Assembly: GCA_905182985.1 (NCBI GenBank)
Contig: CAJJDN010000122.1
Coordinates: 297,466 to 361,465, forward strand
Length of the DNA stretch: 64,000 nucleotides
Origin: Paramecium sonneborni
Taxonomy: Eukaryota; Ciliophora; Oligohymenophorea; Peniculida; Parameciidae
Direction of reading: 5' to 3'
Notes under the pieces: generated by a model
Told to the model about the DNA's origin: nothing
What the model saw: only the letters and a program-made list of their open reading frames with translations
The model's database searches: none
Translations under genes and position numbers: made by a program
Part shown: piece after piece, positions 13,581-26,119 of the stretch
Layout of the letters: each line of letters begins with the position of its first letter
How positions within the stretch are numbered: the stretch's first letter is position 1

Positions 13581-14390
13581 TCACATCATTATAATTGCAA
13601 CTAACATCATTACCAATGATAAAAGTTTACCATATCCTGGTGATGCTTAACAAGACTGACATTTACCATCTCTCCATACTTTTCCATATGCACTATGACC
13701 AAAACAATTTTCTTCAGTATAATGATCATCTTCTCCATCAATACATTTGCCTTCATCAGTCCAATGACACAATGTTGCCATTTAACCATCAAATGATAAA
13801 AGGAATTTACAAGCATCCTTTGTTTAAATATCAGCACATTTTTTATCTCTGCATTTATCGCTGTCCCAAATACATGATATAAGGTTCTTATTACATTGAC
13901 TTTAATTATTGCTACCTTGTTCACATTTCTCCATTGTCACACATTTTGCAGGAGTTCCATATTAAACACATCTTTTTTCTGAAGTATTTTTACACAATTC
14001 TGGAGTAAATGACTCGCATTCTGGGATTTCTATTTTTCCACATTTATCATCTTTTAACAAAATACAAGTATGATTTATATTATTACATTTCTAGTCCACA
14101 GTTTCTTAGTAATCAGAACATTATTTAAAATCTACACATTTACCATTCACCCATCCACAAGAAGTTAAACCTCTGCATGTATCACTACCTGTTATTATTG
14201 AGCATTCTACAGTAGGATAAGATTCACAAACTTTTTTTTCTTCATTCCAATCGCATTCAATTCCTCCTCCTATAGGATAGTCATTACAATCGTTTTCTTT
14301 TAAAACTTCATCGCAAGTACATCCATTGATTTTTACTTCTATTGAATAAGCCATTATCAACAAAGAAAGCAAGATTAATGATCTAGCCAT
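13581..14390 (-). CDS. Small Cys-rich GPI-type surface protein (paralogue of 23129-23959)
   Basis: Intronless, 269 residues from ATG 14390 to TGA 13583-13581. A signal peptide (MARSLILLSLLIMAYS) is followed by about 220 residues with regularly spaced Cys-containing units (GCTCDEVL, CDWNEEKKVC, CGWVNGKC, CIWDSDKC, CHWTDEGKC). It ends in CQSCQASPG and a hydrophobic tail (LVMMLVAIIMM) that looks like a GPI-anchor signal. The CxW...KC periodicity is that of Paramecium surface antigen domains, but this protein is far shorter than classical immobilisation antigens. It shares start, end and Cys order with the gene at 23129. Extracellular surface-coat function is inferred. Confidence 0.85.
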
Positions 14391-14806
14391 AAATTATTTA
14401 ATGATGTAATTTGCAAATATAAATATATATATTTAAGATATTGTATATGGAATTTAAATATTCACTAAAATAATATTATTTATTATATTCCAAACTACGT
14501 CATCTTATTTTTATCTATCTTTTGATAATCACAATTTGAACTATTCTCTTCTTAACTAAAATCAATAACTTCTCTTACTCCATATGATCAAAAGAACTTT
14601 AACTTTAATTCTTATTCGATGCTAAAATAAAAATCATATTTTTATCAGAATTGTTATTTTTTAAAGATAATAAGATGATCTATATTTGGCAATGATACTT
14701 AATTCTATCTTTATGAAGACTCAAGTCTAAAAGGTTTTTTTATTTAAATTAGTTTTTAGATTTCAAATAAATTTTAAATTTAATATTAATAACAACTTTC
14801 ATTTAG
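14391..14806. other. Intergenic, divergent promoters
   Basis: About 415 bp between divergent starts of the Cys-rich protein and the coiled-coil protein. AT-rich, no gene or repeat recognised. Confidence 0.5.
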
Positions 14807-16606
14807 ATGTCTGAAGAATCCAATTCTATTTTATCAACTATTTAATATTACAAAAGTAAGATCAAATTTCCTACATTTTCAAAGTAATATAATGAAATGA
14901 ATGAAACCTAAGAATAAAAGGAATTATTTTTTTGTAATTCAAAATAAAGAAAGGAGGAAAGTTATCGTTAATTGAAGGAATGGGCTTAGAATAGAAGGGA
15001 AGTTCTAGATAAAAATAAAGCATTAATTGAAGAATTAGTTAATATTTGTGATTATCGAATCAGACTTTCTGGTCAATATCTGTAAATTGTATACAAATTC
15101 TTTAATGAAAAATACTTCCATGAATAGTAATATGGATAATTCTTACTTACAAAACCTTAACCAACACTTAAATAAAATCCATTAAGTCATTAACTATATT
15201 CCAATATCGGTTAAGCCATCTCAACTTTTGAAGAAACTAATTTGAAAAATTGTGAAAAAGTATCTAACTTTGCTCATACAATATCAAACTAAATCTTAAA
15301 AACAGAAATACTATCAGATCTTTTTGATTTGGATAAGAAATCCGATTAAATATTAAGTTGTATAATTGCACAAAAAAAATTGCTTTAATAACAATATATA
15401 TTATCTGCCTAAAAGCTTAAAGCAATAACAGATTAATTTCCATAGTAATTATAAAATCAGAGAGCTCGTAAACCTATTTTCGATAATCCAATTCAAAACG
15501 AATAATAAAATTAACATATAGAACAAAAATAAAATTAGACAATCGAAGATTAAAATATAGAACCATCTACAATAAAAGTAAATGATATTAGTGAAGTTTT
15601 GGCAGATGATCAATTATAAGTTAATAATCTTTCAGAATAATTAAAAGAAAACTAAATAGATGGAACTTAATCTTGTGTCTATTAGTAAGAAAATACAGAC
15701 AATTCATCAAATAACAGTGTCTAAAAATAAATAGACCCATAATTATTAAAAGATAAACATTATTTTGAGATGAATAATGAAGGATAAAAAGTTTATCAAT
15801 CTCAAACTGTCCCTTTCTCTCTACCAATAAATAGAAATTTCGAATAAAAATAAAAGCAGCATCAAGAAGTAGATTTATATAAACTCATTATGAGTTATAC
15901 TGCATCTTAGTCTTACACAATTAAGCTCTTAAATTAATTGATTGAAAAAGTAATATAATATTGGAAACATGTAAAGTATAGAAAATAATAATAGGTTACA
16001 GTAATTGAATAAAAAAGAACAAAATGGGCATAGGAATCTTGTTAAATTTATAAAGAAGCAATCAAAGATGTCCATTACATGAATGTAGAATTGCCTTAAT
16101 TCAAAATGGAAGTGGAAGATTACTATAGTTTTAGAAACATATTTTCTGATTCATGTTCCTCTTTTGAAAATGTTAAAGATTAAAATGAGTTTTGTCAATC
16201 TTTGATTATCAAAGAACTTGGATGTTAGGCTGCTAGATTATTATTAGTTAAAGAATTCAAAGTAAATGTAGTTGAAAAAAACAGTGAGTTACCATCCATT
16301 TTAGTACTAACAATAGATAAATTCGTTGGTTGTTGGCTTAAATATGATGATTCTACAGATGGTATTTTTTTAGAAAATATTCTATAAGCAATTGATTCTC
16401 CAGTTTTGCATTACCCAATTAGTTAAATTTCTATTTAAAATATTGGTAACTTACTATTAGAGATCATTCCATCTAAAAATCTCTTATTTTTAAATGTAAT
16501 AATTAATCTCTATTTATTTTAGATTAGTAATGGCAGATAAAAAAGCACTATTAAATTTGCATGTATTGATGACATGGAAGAGTTTAGTACAATAATAAAA
16601 AATTGA
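14807..16606 (+). CDS. Coiled-coil cytosolic protein of unknown function
   Basis: ATG 14807 to TGA 16604-16606; a 27-nt intron at 16496-16522 (length divisible by three, so frame does not prove it) would leave 590 residues. The N-terminal 200 residues are charged, Gln-rich helix suggestive of a coiled coil (EEKERRKEESYRQLKEW-type composition, then AISTFEETNLKNCEKVSN). A low-complexity Gln/Asn/Asp/Glu linker follows, then a C-terminal folded region of roughly 250 residues ending MEEFSTIIKN. No signal peptide or transmembrane span is visible. The helical N-terminus followed by a compact C-terminal module could be a membrane- or cytoskeleton-binding adaptor, but no domain is recognised. The next gene starts 43 bp downstream. 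Confidence 0.65.
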
Positions 16607-16649
16607 TATTTAGTTACATAAAATTTACAAGAATTAAAATATTAAAATA

Positions 16650-17607
16650 ATGTTCCGATCATTACTCTATCAATTCAAATTGAGGTTTAGAATGATCAAT
16701 CCATGTAAAGAAAACAATCCAAATTTTAGTTGACATTAAATAAGAATTTAAATTTTTGAAGAATATTCAACAATAATGTACATTGCATTCAAAAGAATAA
16801 TTGAATTAATCAACTTATCTAATGAGATTTTGTATTTCTTAGGAATATAATAATTAGCAATTTCACAATAAAATTAATGTTTAGGTACACGTATAGGATA
16901 GTATATTTCATTAAATGATCCTAAATTTGATATCAATACTACGAGATATTATTGTCCAATTTCAAGGATTGATGATGTTGGAATGTTTGATATATTAGTG
17001 CATGCCATTTATGCAGAAAATAAAAACTTTTCCACTCACATTACTACTTTAAATGTAAGATTTGTAATAATTATAGGAAGGACATGTTCTTAACATTAAC
17101 GGACCGTTTACTAATTATCTTTATCATGGATATGGTAATATTGAAGTTCCTAAATATAATATCAATTCAAATTATTAATATATAGGTATAATTGCAGAAT
17201 CTTCAGCTATTGCAGCTTTCTTCTAAGTTAATTTCATTTATATTTATGATAGTTAATAGAAGGGATAGCTACAAATGGTGATAATACACATATTGGTCTA
17301 CTCTACGTAGCAGATACTCTTGAAGAATTAGTTTTGATGGAAGAATTAATATGGTATATGGAAGAGAAAAAGATAAATGCTACATTTATGTTAAGGAGCG
17401 AAAAAAAACCTGTTAATAAACTATTTAGTGGTCCAAAGGGTTAAATGAAACCTGTACACTTATAGTAATATTTACCATAACCAAATGATCAAACATTAAT
17501 CCTTGTATGTGGTAGCAGGTATTGATTAATAATATTTAAGGGCATTTAAAAAAGAAGCAAAATAATAATTAGAATTTATTAACCACCAAAATATAGCTAT
17601 AATTTGA
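16650..17607 (+). CDS. NADH-cytochrome b5 reductase-like protein with degenerate NAD site
   Basis: Six exons (introns 16705-16729, 16832-16857, 17055-17076, 17227-17252, 17519-17540) give 278 residues, the normal size of soluble cytochrome b5 reductase. Family landmarks in order: KEQLNQSTYLMRFSI (first beta strands), LGTRIGQYISL, RYYCPIS (FAD-binding RxY[TS]xxS with Cys replacing Thr), INGPFTNYLYHG, then IIAESSAIAAFFQ where active enzymes have the Gly-rich IAGGTGITP, HIGLLYVADTLEEL and LVCGS near the end. The fold is convincing, but the nucleotide-binding glycine motif and the terminal CGPP are lost, so electron transfer from NADH is doubtful. The last intron ends in AAG. Confidence 0.75.
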
Positions 17608-17770
17608 TTACATATTATTAAATATTATATTATTAATATTTTATTAAATTATCAAGATATTTATCAAATTTAATCTTATTTATTGTATGTTTTAATATTT
17701 ATATCAAATTTATTTACAATTTTCTTTATATATTATTTTATTGATAAAAGATTTATTCATACTTTAAGGA

Positions 17771-18113
17771 ATGTCTCAGAATGCCATGAAAAATGAAAGA
17801 GTCAGATAATATTAAAAAATACACTTAATCGAAAAGGAGTAACTCTAGCACTTTGTTTTTAAAAAGTCTTATTCGATAAAATCTGTAAATACTACTATTT
17901 ATCTAGGCCTCTATACTGTTAAACATTAAATATGCTACTGCAAAATCCATCATCTCAAAAATTCGAAAATCCAAGATAAAAAAATACTTATTCATCAACA
18001 AAAAATTGGGGCAGTGTTAGTACAAAAAAGTCGAATTATTTAAACCATTATTAGAAATCAAATCTTTAGTAGCAGGTTCTTTGATTAGTGAACATACTTA
18101 TTATTTATATTGA
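17771..18113 (+). CDS. Small helix-turn-helix protein
   Basis: One 22-nt intron (17885-17906) gives 106 residues. The centre reads SASILLNIKYATAKSIISKIRK, the AAxxLxIxYxTAKxIxxxxR pattern of homeodomain-like helix-turn-helix segments found in transposase-type DNA-binding regions and in many ciliate proteins. Flanks are basic (NERVRQYQKIH; KKYLFINKKLG). There is no other domain, so it could be a tiny DNA-binding protein or the remnant of a larger one. Without the intron the downstream frame loses its coding character, which supports the exon model. Confidence 0.6.
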
Positions 18114-18223
18114 ATATCTTTATGTAATGTTGATACAATTTCTAGTTTTATTTTTGGAGGATTTTGCTGCAAGTATATGTCATAGTATAAATTTTGAATA
18201 TAATATATATATATATATCAATA

Positions 18224-19012
18224 TCATTTAAAATTAACTTCCATTATGGTATTATTTGTTTTCAACATCATATTTTCTGTCAGTGTCTATTCATCTTTTA
18301 AATAAAGCCACGTTCCATTTGTTGACGATTTTCCTTAAATTCCATCAATAATTTTCCATTGCCCATCAAAAAGAATCGTACATTGATATTTAGATAACAG
18401 AACATCATCATAATACCTAATCAAACAATCTATATTTCTTCCTATAGTCACAGGCAAATAATTTTTAGATCCTAAAATGTAAACATCATCTTTTGCCGTT
18501 CCACCATAGATTTGAATTCTAAGGTACCATTAATCTCTTTCTATAGATAAAAAACATTATCGATCGCAAGGGTATCCACTGATAATAAATTCCTTTACAT
18601 CCTATAAATTATTAAAAGATGGCAATTTAATTAAATCTTACCCATAACATATTTATGTTGTAAAATACATTTATCCCAATGTTATTAGGGTATTATTTTA
18701 CAATTTAATTTCATTAGTTTTAAAAAAGCATCCAAATCCTATTCCTAAATCTTTGATTTTAAAACTTTCTGATTTATGATCATATTTAATATAAAAATGC
18801 TACCCCCTATTTTTTTTATTCAATTTATTATCAACGGATGGGATTTTAAAATGATTAATTTAATATCCCCCTTTTTTGTTTTTGTATTTACAACCAAAAT
18901 AAATAACATTTTATTAAGAATTTGGTTAGAACTCGAAAATTTGATTTTCTTCCAAAGTTGCAGATGCTATTACTCTTAGGACTAAGATGGGCACTTTTCC
19001 TTATTAATCCAT
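18224..19012 (-). CDS. FHA-domain protein (probably two FHA-like domains)
   Basis: Intronless, 262 residues from ATG 19012 to TGA 18226-18224. The C-terminal half is an FHA phosphothreonine-binding domain: LPVTIGRNIDCLIRYYDDVLLSKYQC, ILFDGQWKIIDG, GKSSTNGTWLYL. It carries the GR, S and SxNG signatures, although the usual His after the Ser is replaced (SKYQ). The first half contains DLGIGFGCFFKTNEIKLQNNTLITLGQMYF, which resembles the end of a second, more diverged FHA repeat. A role in phosphorylation-dependent scaffolding is expected from the family; the partner is unknown. It is transcribed away from the kinase gene starting at 19331. Confidence 0.8.
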
Positions 19013-19330
19013 ATGTGAGAATGAGGATATTTTATTTGTTTATTAAAGATCTACCTAATGTGATTATGGATGCTTTTTTTCTGTTAATTAATCATTTGCA
19101 TTAGTATTAAGAGCATCAAAGTGAGAGATGGTTTATTATTGATTTATGCAATTATTATAATTGTTAGTATTTAAATATTAAGGTGAATCAGTGCAATTGC
19201 AAGCATCTTTAGAAATTTATTCTCCCATAATCAATAAAATTTAATATTATAGTCTGGTTAGTAATTTGATATATAGTTTAGAATAGTAATAAGAGAAATA
19301 AAATATTGACATTAATTTTATTCTAAAAGA
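19013..19330. other. Divergent intergenic region, FHA gene / kinase gene
   Basis: 318 bp between divergent start codons, AT-rich, no gene recognised. It presumably carries both promoters. Confidence 0.5.
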
Positions 19331-20834
19331 ATGTTATAAATACCAATAAATAATAGAACACCAGGATAAAATTTTAGTTTTAATTAGTTTGCATCAGCAC
19401 CTAATTCTCCTGAAAGAAATGCACCTAATACAATCAAAGATTATATAAAATATAGATAAAGAAATTTAATTGATTTTGTAAAGAGTAGATTACAGAGTCG
19501 GCAAAACAGTCCAAAAAACCTATTCAAAGTAGATTTGATTTAGTTTGCAAAAAAGAAATATGATAGTATGCCAAGTCCAATAATAGGGGATATTAAATTT
19601 TTATCAACTTAAAAATCAATAGGAGATTCAATTTAGATTGTAAATGGATAGGGTATGACAGATGATACATTATTTGATGAAATAATTGATTTAGAGAATG
19701 CAATTAACTAAAATGGATTGGACAAAAAATTGATAGGATCTTAGAAATAAATAAATCATTCAATAATGAAAAAAGAAATAACTGAGGATGGTTAAATTAA
19801 GATAAATTAATATACAATATTATAGGAACTAGGGAAAGGTTCATTTGGGAAAGTGAAATTAGCAAAGGATAATCATAGAAAATATGTATAATATTAATAG
19901 TTATCAATAATCTAGGCTGTGAAAATATGCGATAGAAAGAAATTAAAATTAAAGTTACTTTCAAGTAAAATGGATGCTTATTCATTATTGGATAAAGAGA
20001 TAGCTATAATGAAGAAAGTAGGACATGAAAACATTGTATAATTATATGAAGTTATTGAAAATCCAAATAATGATAAATTATATTTGGTTCTGGAATATAT
20101 GGATGGTCCTCAGCTTTTATAAATTAAGAATAAAAATATTGAAATTATTTGGAGATTATTTCGAGATTTTATGTTAGGATTAGAGTATTGTATAAAATTA
20201 TAATAATAAAATAAGTGCATAATTTTGCTAATATAGCCCATATGGATATAAAACCTGAAAATCTTCTGTTGAATTAAGATATGAGATTGAAAATAGCTGA
20301 TTTCGGAGTTTCTTAAATTATGGATGATGATTTAGTTAAATCCAAAATAGGAACATCAGCTTATCAACCTCCAGAAGTATTTACTGAAGATTAAGTAAGA
20401 GGAAAACCTATTGATGTTTGGGCTGCTGGATTAACTTTATATTAATTAGTTTACAATGAACATCCATTTATTTCATTAAAATAGGATCAGCTAAAGAATA
20501 ACATTCTCACCTAAAATATTAAATGGAAAGAAACATCAGATCTAACTGATTTGTTAAAAAAAATGTTAGATAAGAATCCAAATAATAGAATTACAACTTA
20601 ACAAGTGTTAGTACTTTTTATTAAATATCACAGGAACATCCTTGGATCACTAAAAATGGTAGATTTCCTTTGAAAAATGAATATTAGGGTAATTTTTGTG
20701 TTACTGAGAATGATATTCATAATGCCATTACAAGATTATCTTTTAATATGGCTATTCGAACTTTAAATAAATTGAAATAGAAATTAAGCTAATCTCGTTA
20801 ACGATTAAAATAAAGAAAGGCTTAAGAATCATGA
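19331..20834 (+). CDS. Serine/threonine protein kinase, CaMKK-like
   Basis: Four exons (introns 19886-19915, 20190-20215, 20605-20633) give 472 residues. A 150-residue low-complexity N-terminus precedes the kinase core: ELGKGSFGKVKLA, AVKI lysine, DKEIAIMKKVGHENIVQLYEV, LYLVLEYMDG, EYLHNFANIAHMDIKPENLLL, IADFGVS, GTSAYQPPEVF and DVWAAGLTLY. The long insert after the AVK lysine (KKLKLKLLSSKMDAYSLLDKE) and the FGVS/PPE signature are typical of Ca2+/calmodulin-dependent kinase kinases. The catalytic HRD is HMD, so the loop Arg is lost (a non-RD kinase that should not need activation-loop phosphorylation). A 60-residue basic C-terminus follows the core. Confidence 0.85.
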
Positions 20835-20907
20835 TAATCTAACTTTCATTTTTATTAATTTAGATTATATTTCAATTTTTATAATTACAAAATTTTTCTT
20901 ATTAATA

Positions 20908-22058
<1,151 letters not shown>

Positions 22059-22233
22059 TTAATTAACATTTAAATATCATATCCTTTTCAAATCTTTTCC
22101 TTATTTTATATTCAAATTTTCCTTATCTATTATCTCTCTATTTTTCATTTTTTATCTTCTAAATATTTTTAAATTAATTTATATTCTTCAATTTCAAATT
22201 GCATATAATACTGAATTTTATTCATTAATTTAA

Positions 22234-23007
22234 ATGGATAATAACACATTAAACAAGAAGTTCATTAATATTTTTGGATATATTAATATTACTCAAATAC
22301 TGGATTCTATCTTTTTTTTTTTTAATTTCATTTTTTTTGCCTTCTTATTAAAAAAACTATTAGTAAAAATTTTGACTATATTTTTAATTTTTATTTAAAT
22401 GTGCTATGAATTCGATATTGGAATAATAGCTTTATAATTAATAATTTGATTTTCTTTCTCCCTAATAATTTTCATGTAAAATCATTATTCATACAGATTA
22501 GATTTATTTTAATAGGATGAAACTCAATTTAAATTCTTTATAAATTTAAGAAAAGCTCAATATTTTAACATTAAAAATTCAAGCAAGATTAAAGTGTTTT
22601 TAAAAAATAGTAGTTTAGCTGATTTTATAAAATAGTGTTTAGGAATTGATAATCTATCAGAAAAATAAAGATCTATATAGTAAGTCTTTAATAGGAGTGG
22701 AAAGTGATCCTCAATTTATTTGTGTTTTAATTATTTCTTCATTGATTTTTTTGTATATACAGAAAACAGTTTTATTGTATTATGGATCTTTAAATTGCAG
22801 AATAAATTTCATAAAATGATGAGAAAATCCAAAATTATTGAAGAAACATATGAGAAAAATTTTAATTTAAATGCTGAAAAGAGAAGGTTTCCTTCATTTA
22901 ATGATGGAAAAATAATCTTTTTTAATTGTTTAAGGATAATTAATATTACTTTTTAAGGAATAGAAGAACTAATTTAGCCAATCTTAAATCTTTGTATTTA
23001 AAAGTGA
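22234..23007 (+). pseudogene. Reading frame with two internal TGAs, probable pseudogene
   Basis: One frame runs from ATG 22234 to TGA 23005-23007 (258 codons), broken by in-frame TGA at 22447-22449 and 22705-22707. The pieces between look coding: DETQFKFFINLRKAQYFNIK, and KIIEETYEKNFNLNAEKRRF. The N-terminal 60 residues are hydrophobic. No short intron of suitable length removes either stop. Most likely a decayed gene of unknown family; a mis-sequenced active gene is possible. Confidence 0.35.
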
Positions 23008-23128
23008 ATATTTATTGAATTCTTAAGATGATTATTAAATTTATTAATAAAATAACAGAATGCGTCAACATAAAATATCTTATGAACTCAAATGTTTATA
23101 TTCGCAAATATTATCAGTAATAAAAATT

Positions 23129-23959
23129 ATGGTTAGATCATTAATCTGGCTTTCTTTATTAATAATGGCTTATTCAATATAAGTTAAAGTAGAGGGATGT
23201 ACTTGTGAAGAAATTTAAAAATAAGACTAATGTGATGACTATCAACCAGGAGAACTTGATTGTGAATGGAATATATAAAAAAAGGCTTGTGAATCTCATC
23301 CTTTTCTAAGAAAATGTTATTTAATAAATGATGGAGAGTTATGCAAAAACTAACGTGATTGTGCATGGGTTAATAATAAATGTGTAGATTTTACAAAATG
23401 TACTGATTACAAAGAAACTTTGGACTAAAAATGTTATGAAATAAATCGTTTTTGCGTTTTGCAAAAAGATGATAAATGTGGACCTTTTGAATGTGATTAA
23501 TTATCTCTAGATTTTTGTGTGTACTCTTACTATTTTTTTGAAAAATGGTGTACTTTATCTAGTGATCGTACAAAATGTGTGCCAATGACTACTTGTGAGT
23601 AAAGTAGCTTTAATAAAGATGAATGCTAGATAAACTATGGATCCTGTTTTTGGGATAATAATAAATGCAGAAATATAAAATGCACCGATATTAAAATAGA
23701 GGAGGATTGTTAATTAAATGCTTTTTCATTTGATTGGTCAATTGCAACATTATGTCATTGGGATGGAGGCAAGTGTATTGAAGCAAAATAAGATGATTTA
23801 ACTGAAGAAAATTGTTTTCGTGCTAGTGTATATGGAATGAGATGGTTAGATGGAAAATGCCAATCTTGTTAAGCCTCACCAAATCCTGATCCTCCCACAC
23901 CTTCATATCATAGAATCTTATCTACGATCATATCATTAATAGTAATAGTAATGATATGA
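23129..23959 (+). CDS. Small Cys-rich GPI-type surface protein (paralogue of 13581-14390)
   Basis: Intronless, 276 residues from ATG 23129 to TGA 23957-23959. Signal peptide MVRSLIWLSLLIMAYS, then GCTCEEIQKQDQC, CEWNIQKKAC, CAWVNNKCVDF, CFWDNNKC, CHWDGGKC, CQSCQASP, a short Pro-rich spacer (NPDPPTPSYHR) and a hydrophobic tail (ILSTIISLIVIVMI) that fits a GPI-anchor signal. Cys spacing and the flanking motifs match the protein at 13581-14390 throughout, so the two arose by duplication and now lie 9 kb apart in opposite orientation. The Pro-rich spacer before the tail is specific to this copy. A cell-surface coat role is inferred. Confidence 0.85.
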
Positions 23960-24145
23960 TATTATTGAAAAGACGTATATTCAAAAAAAATCAATTTTTA
24001 TATTTAATTTATGAATTTTTATTCTGTTTTTTACATTTATTATTCGATTTATGTTACCTAACATGAATATATTGATTTTCAATGATATTTATTGATTACA
24101 GATATAATTTATTAGAGTAGAAATACTTATAAAATATTAAATTAA

Positions 24146-24726
24146 TCATTCATCATAACATAAAATATTTATTAGAATAGATTTAAAATCTGCATCCCAA
24201 GTCTTTAAAAATGGAGTACAAAAAATTAACATTCTTTAAATCATATTTAAACCATCATGTAATCCTAAGATGGCCTAATAATTATTGAAGATTTAATTTT
24301 CGCTGTTTTGTATTATTGGTTATAAATGATCTATCTTAAGCTATTAGTTTTCTTGATTAAATAATTGTTTAGAATTTTTGTATATAACAGCTTCTCCTAC
24401 GATATTTGATAGAATAATATTAAAATCTTTAAGAGCGAAAGTTTTAAGGTATTTCTAACTAATCCATTCCGAAATATAGTGTTAAATTTCAGAATTAGTT
24501 TTACCTAAGTAACATTCAATAATTCTAAAAAATGATGAGATTGGAGAGCATAAAACTCCTAATTAATGATTAATATCAATTAAATTTTTAATATAGCCAA
24601 TCTACTTTTAGTAATTTAATTTTGTAATATCTGTTACATTCAAATATCCTTACAAAAAGTTAGAGATAGTATAGAATAATGCAATATAATATTATTAGGA
24701 TTAAGGTACCTTAGTGATTATTTCAT
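24146..24726 (-). CDS. Hypothetical protein, possibly the 3' part of the TPR gene
   Basis: ATG 24726 to TGA 24148-24146 with a 23-nt intron (24631-24653) gives 185 residues: LCSPISSFFRIIECYLGKTN, HYISEWISQKYLKTFALKDF, ILGLHDGLNMIQRML, TPFLKTWDADFKSIL. It looks helical and soluble, with no known motif. The start codon overlaps the stop of the upstream TPR gene by four bases (ATGA), which is unusual for a eukaryote. It may really be the last exons of that gene, joined through an intron I could not place. The coding character of the protein is good; the start is uncertain. Confidence 0.5.
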
Positions 24727-25663
24727 TATAATTTTAAGATAGTTTAGTTTTTGTGTTCTTGTGATTATCTAATTTTTAATATTGATGTAATTTTAAATTA
24801 TCTATTTTAATAAATCAAATATATACATAATCTTTAAATTGATATTGGATTATCATGTTATATTTATAATGCTTGATCGTATGATAAAATTGCAAGGTAA
24901 ATGTTACTCATTCCTTCAAAAAGTAAACCAATATCAACATGTAACTCTGCAATATTAGGATTAATTGATATGGCTTCATTTAAACATTGATGTCCTTCAT
25001 GCATTTTCCCTAGCATCATAAATGCCTATCCTATTAAAAGAATATCAATTTCTTTAACCTTTAGTTCCTAATGCATAAGCATTATTAGGTCTCAATTTCA
25101 AACATATATTCAAACTGTCAATTGATTACTCATATTTACATGTGTTTAAATAGTATTTACCTATCAAAATATTTTAAAACTCACCTCTCAAACAATAGGA
25201 ATCAGGATCTTTTGGAAAACGAGCTAGTTGTTGATTGGCATAAACAAATGCTTTATCATATTCACCATTCTCCATATAACACATGGCTAAATAAAAATAA
25301 GTAACATGATACTGATCAATTTAAATATGTCTTATTGTTGTTAATCCAATTTGTATGCTTTTAAGAAACTATTTACAGCTTTTGTGTATTCCTTTTTTAA
25401 CATAAATGCTCTTCCCATATCTTTAATAGTCATTGCTTATTGAGGGTTTTTGATGAGGGAATTTTCGAAACATTATAAAGCTTCATTTGGATACTTAAAT
25501 ATTAAATATATATCTCCAATATGATAAAGAACCTCAGAGTCATTTTAATCACATTTTGATAGTATCTGTATAGCTTCATCATACCTTTTCTCGTTTTTTA
25601 AACTTATTGCTAAGCTTTCTTAATAAATATCTTACCTTGGAGAATGCTCTCTTGGGTATTCAT
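24723..25663 (-). CDS. TPR-repeat protein
   Basis: Five exons (introns 25619-25635, 25287-25312, 25161-25184, 25031-25058) give 281 residues, mostly tandem tetratricopeptide repeats. Characteristic units include EKRYDEAIQILSKCDQND, EVLYHIGDIYLIFKYPNEAL, GRAFMLKKEYTKAVNSFLKA, YMENGEYDKAFVYANQQL, YLNTCKYEQSIDSLNICL and GKMHEGHQCLNEAISINPN. TPRs are protein-protein interaction scaffolds, common in ciliary transport and chaperone complexes. The start rests on a 17-nt first intron; ATG 25663 is the only in-frame solution I found. The gene below starts inside its stop codon (see the 24146-24726 entry). Confidence 0.7.
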
Positions 25664-25770
25664 TTACAATATTTATATTTTAATTATAAGAAAATAGAAT
25701 TAACAAAAAGGACTCTCATAATAAGTGGCTTATTATAAATTCACAAATATAATTTTAAATAATATAGAAA

Positions 25771-26119
25771 ATGATAATTAGATCTGCAACTACTTATATG
25801 ATGCTTCATGCAAGGACTCCTAAATATACATTTGTAAGAGAATAAATCAGAAAGTATATTACATGTAATCTATTTAATATGTCTTAAAGATGAACCAAAA
25901 GAATATTTTCAATATCCATTAAACTGGAAAACATTTGCAGATGAACTTAAAGAGAATACATAATCAAGCCAAACTTTAAAAAAAAAAATAAAGATTGGTT
26001 TTCATATATTTACAAAGTATTTCAGATATTTTTTATACTTTTTGTTTAAACTGCTTTATTTCTTATTAGATAATTACAAGAGATTTATCATCTTGGGAAT
26101 AATTTTCTATTACATATGA
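25771..26119 (+). CDS. Small protein with C-terminal hydrophobic segment
   Basis: A 25-nt intron (25865-25889) gives 107 residues. A basic N-terminus (MIIRSATTYMMLHARTPKY) precedes a soluble centre (EPKEYFQYPLNWKTFADELKEN) and a strongly hydrophobic, aromatic C-terminus (YFRYFLYFLFKLLYFLLDNYKRFIILGIIFYYI), probably one or two membrane spans. No family recognised. It is divergent from the TPR gene, with about 107 bp between starts. Confidence 0.5.

Noticed and set aside
13595..13924. ORFs of 95 and 104 residues on both strands
   Set aside because: They lie in the wrong frames over the Cys-rich surface-protein gene at 13581-14390.
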